Source: an uncultured Lachnospiraceae bacterium (GTDB taxonomy: Bacteria; Bacillota; Clostridia; Lachnospirales; Lachnospiraceae). Taken from it: a DNA stretch of 5,056 bases. A program made the position numbers and the translations under genes. The notes beneath the pieces were generated by a model. That model was not told the origin of the DNA. It did no database searches and saw only the letters and a list, made by a program, of their open reading frames with translations. Position 1 is the first letter of the stretch, and the number at the start of each line of letters is the position of its first letter. Shown here in pieces: positions 4,396 through 5,056 of the stretch. Location of the stretch: contig CAJURF010000115.1 in the NCBI GenBank assembly GCA_910588825.1, forward strand, positions 1 through 5,056, read 5' to 3'.

Positions 4396-5056
4396 ATGAA
4401 TGTATTACAGACAATCGAACTGAAAAAGTATTATGGCAACGAGCCAAACGTCACCCGCGCCTTGGATAGTGTCAGCCTGTCAGTGGAACAGGGGGAATTT
4501 GTGGCGATAGTCGGAACATCCGGCAGCGGTAAATCCACCTTGCTTAACATGATGGGCGGACTGGATACTCCTACGTCTGGCAGCGTTATTGTTCGGGGAC
4601 AGGAATTAGCTAAAAAGAATGATGAGGAGCTGGCCATCTTTCGCCGCCGCAACATCGGTTTTATCTTCCAGAACTATAATCTTGTCCCAATCCTGAATGT
4701 CTATGAGAACATTGTCCTGCCTGTGGAGCTGGATGGTGACACGGCAGATGGGAAGTTTATGGATGAGATCGTGAGGATGCTGGCATTGGAAGAAAAACTG
4801 CAGAATATGCCGAATAACCTCTCTGGTGGACAGCAGCAGCGTGTTGCCATCGCCCGCGCCTTGATCACAAAACCGGCTATCGTCCTGGCCGATGAACCCA
4901 CTGGCAACTTGGATTCCAGAACCAGTGCTGATGTGCTGGGGCTGTTGAAGCGTACCAGCATGGAGTTTAACCAGACCATTGTTATGATTACCCACAATAA
5001 CGAGATTGCCCAGCTTGCTGACCGAATCGTAAGGATTGAGGACGGCAGGATTGTAG
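4396..5056 (+). CDS. ABC transporter ATP-binding protein, MacB/LolD/BceA type (3' end beyond window)
   Basis: 220 residues are visible and the frame is open at the window edge; family members are about 225-255 aa, so only the tail is missing. All ATPase motifs are intact: Walker A GTSGSGKST (40-48), Q-loop IFQNYNLVP (Gln92), signature LSGGQQQR (142-149), Walker B IVLADEPTGNLDS (162-174) and switch His200 in MITHN. The LNMMGGLDTPTSG and FIFQNYNLVPILNVYENI segments are typical of the MacB/LolD/BceA class, which pairs with FtsX-fold permeases and acts in antimicrobial-peptide resistance, sensing or lipoprotein release. ATG 4396 has GGAAGGAG 9 nt upstream. It has its own promoter with the response-regulator repeats, so it is probably the main regulated output of the two-component system. 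The permease should follow immediately downstream. It sits at the cytoplasmic face of the membrane; the substrate is unknown. Confidence 0.94.
   Translation, partial: MNVLQTIELKKYYGNEPNVTRALDSVSLSVEQGEFVAIVGTSGSGKSTLLNMMGGLDTPTSGSVIVRGQELAKKNDEELAIFRRRNIGFIFQNYNLVPILNVYENIVLPVELDGDTADGKFMDEIVRMLALEEKLQNMPNNLSGGQQQRVAIARALITKPAIVLADEPTGNLDSRTSADVLGLLKRTSMEFNQTIVMITHNNEIAQLADRIVRIEDGRIV

Noticed and set aside
4431..4997. Minus-strand ORFs (74, 129 and 98 aa) opposite the ATPase gene
   Set aside because: They are antisense to intact Walker A, signature and Walker B motifs on the plus strand.
1..5056. CRISPR array, tRNA or rRNA genes, insertion-sequence transposase
   Set aside because: No regularly spaced repeats, no cloverleaf-like or rRNA-like segments, and no transposase or integrase motifs were seen on either strand.

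Overview
The window looks like chromosomal DNA of a low-to-moderate GC Firmicute, most likely a gut Clostridia/Lachnospiraceae-type bacterium. This rests on strong AGGAGG/AAGGAG ribosome sites, near-consensus sigma-A promoters, and a response regulator / short-loop histidine kinase / MacB-type ABC ATPase arrangement that is typical of that group. The placement is inference; there is no rRNA or other taxonomic marker.

Left part (1 to about 1030), AT-rich, all reading on the minus strand. It holds the first 24 codons of a probable GNAT acetyltransferase that runs off the window, and a decayed aminoglycoside-phosphotransferase-like (APH/kinase fold) gene. The APH gene keeps its start, its catalytic HGDFHPYN motif and its metal-binding Asp, but in three different reading frames. 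A stretch of about 340 bp follows with no convincing gene.

Middle part (1035 to about 2483). An intact TetR-family repressor gene lies on the minus strand with a consensus promoter, and a 13-bp palindrome sits at its transcription start. Upstream of it is a small unrecognised minus-strand gene (about 72 aa) that appears frame-disrupted in a run of six A. Next come a 60-bp imperfect inverted repeat and a strong plus-strand promoter carrying a second copy of the same palindrome. No intact gene follows that promoter, only a 19-codon ORF and a perfect 13-bp hairpin. The likeliest reading is that the TetR repressor's original target gene has been lost, or that the promoter now feeds the two-component system downstream.

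Right part (2484 to 5056), less AT-rich, plus strand. An OmpR-family response regulator and a two-TM, short-loop histidine kinase are translationally coupled (ATGA overlap). After 194 bp comes the ATPase of a MacB/BceA-type ABC transporter, truncated by the window end. The promoters of the regulator gene and of the ATPase gene share the same direct repeat, ACATTT-N5-ACATTT, ending exactly 6 bp before the -10 hexamer. This is strong internal evidence that the response regulator controls both its own operon and the transporter. The layout fits a cell-envelope or antimicrobial-peptide stress module in which a kinase with almost no extracellular domain works with an ABC transporter. The inducing compound cannot be read from the sequence.
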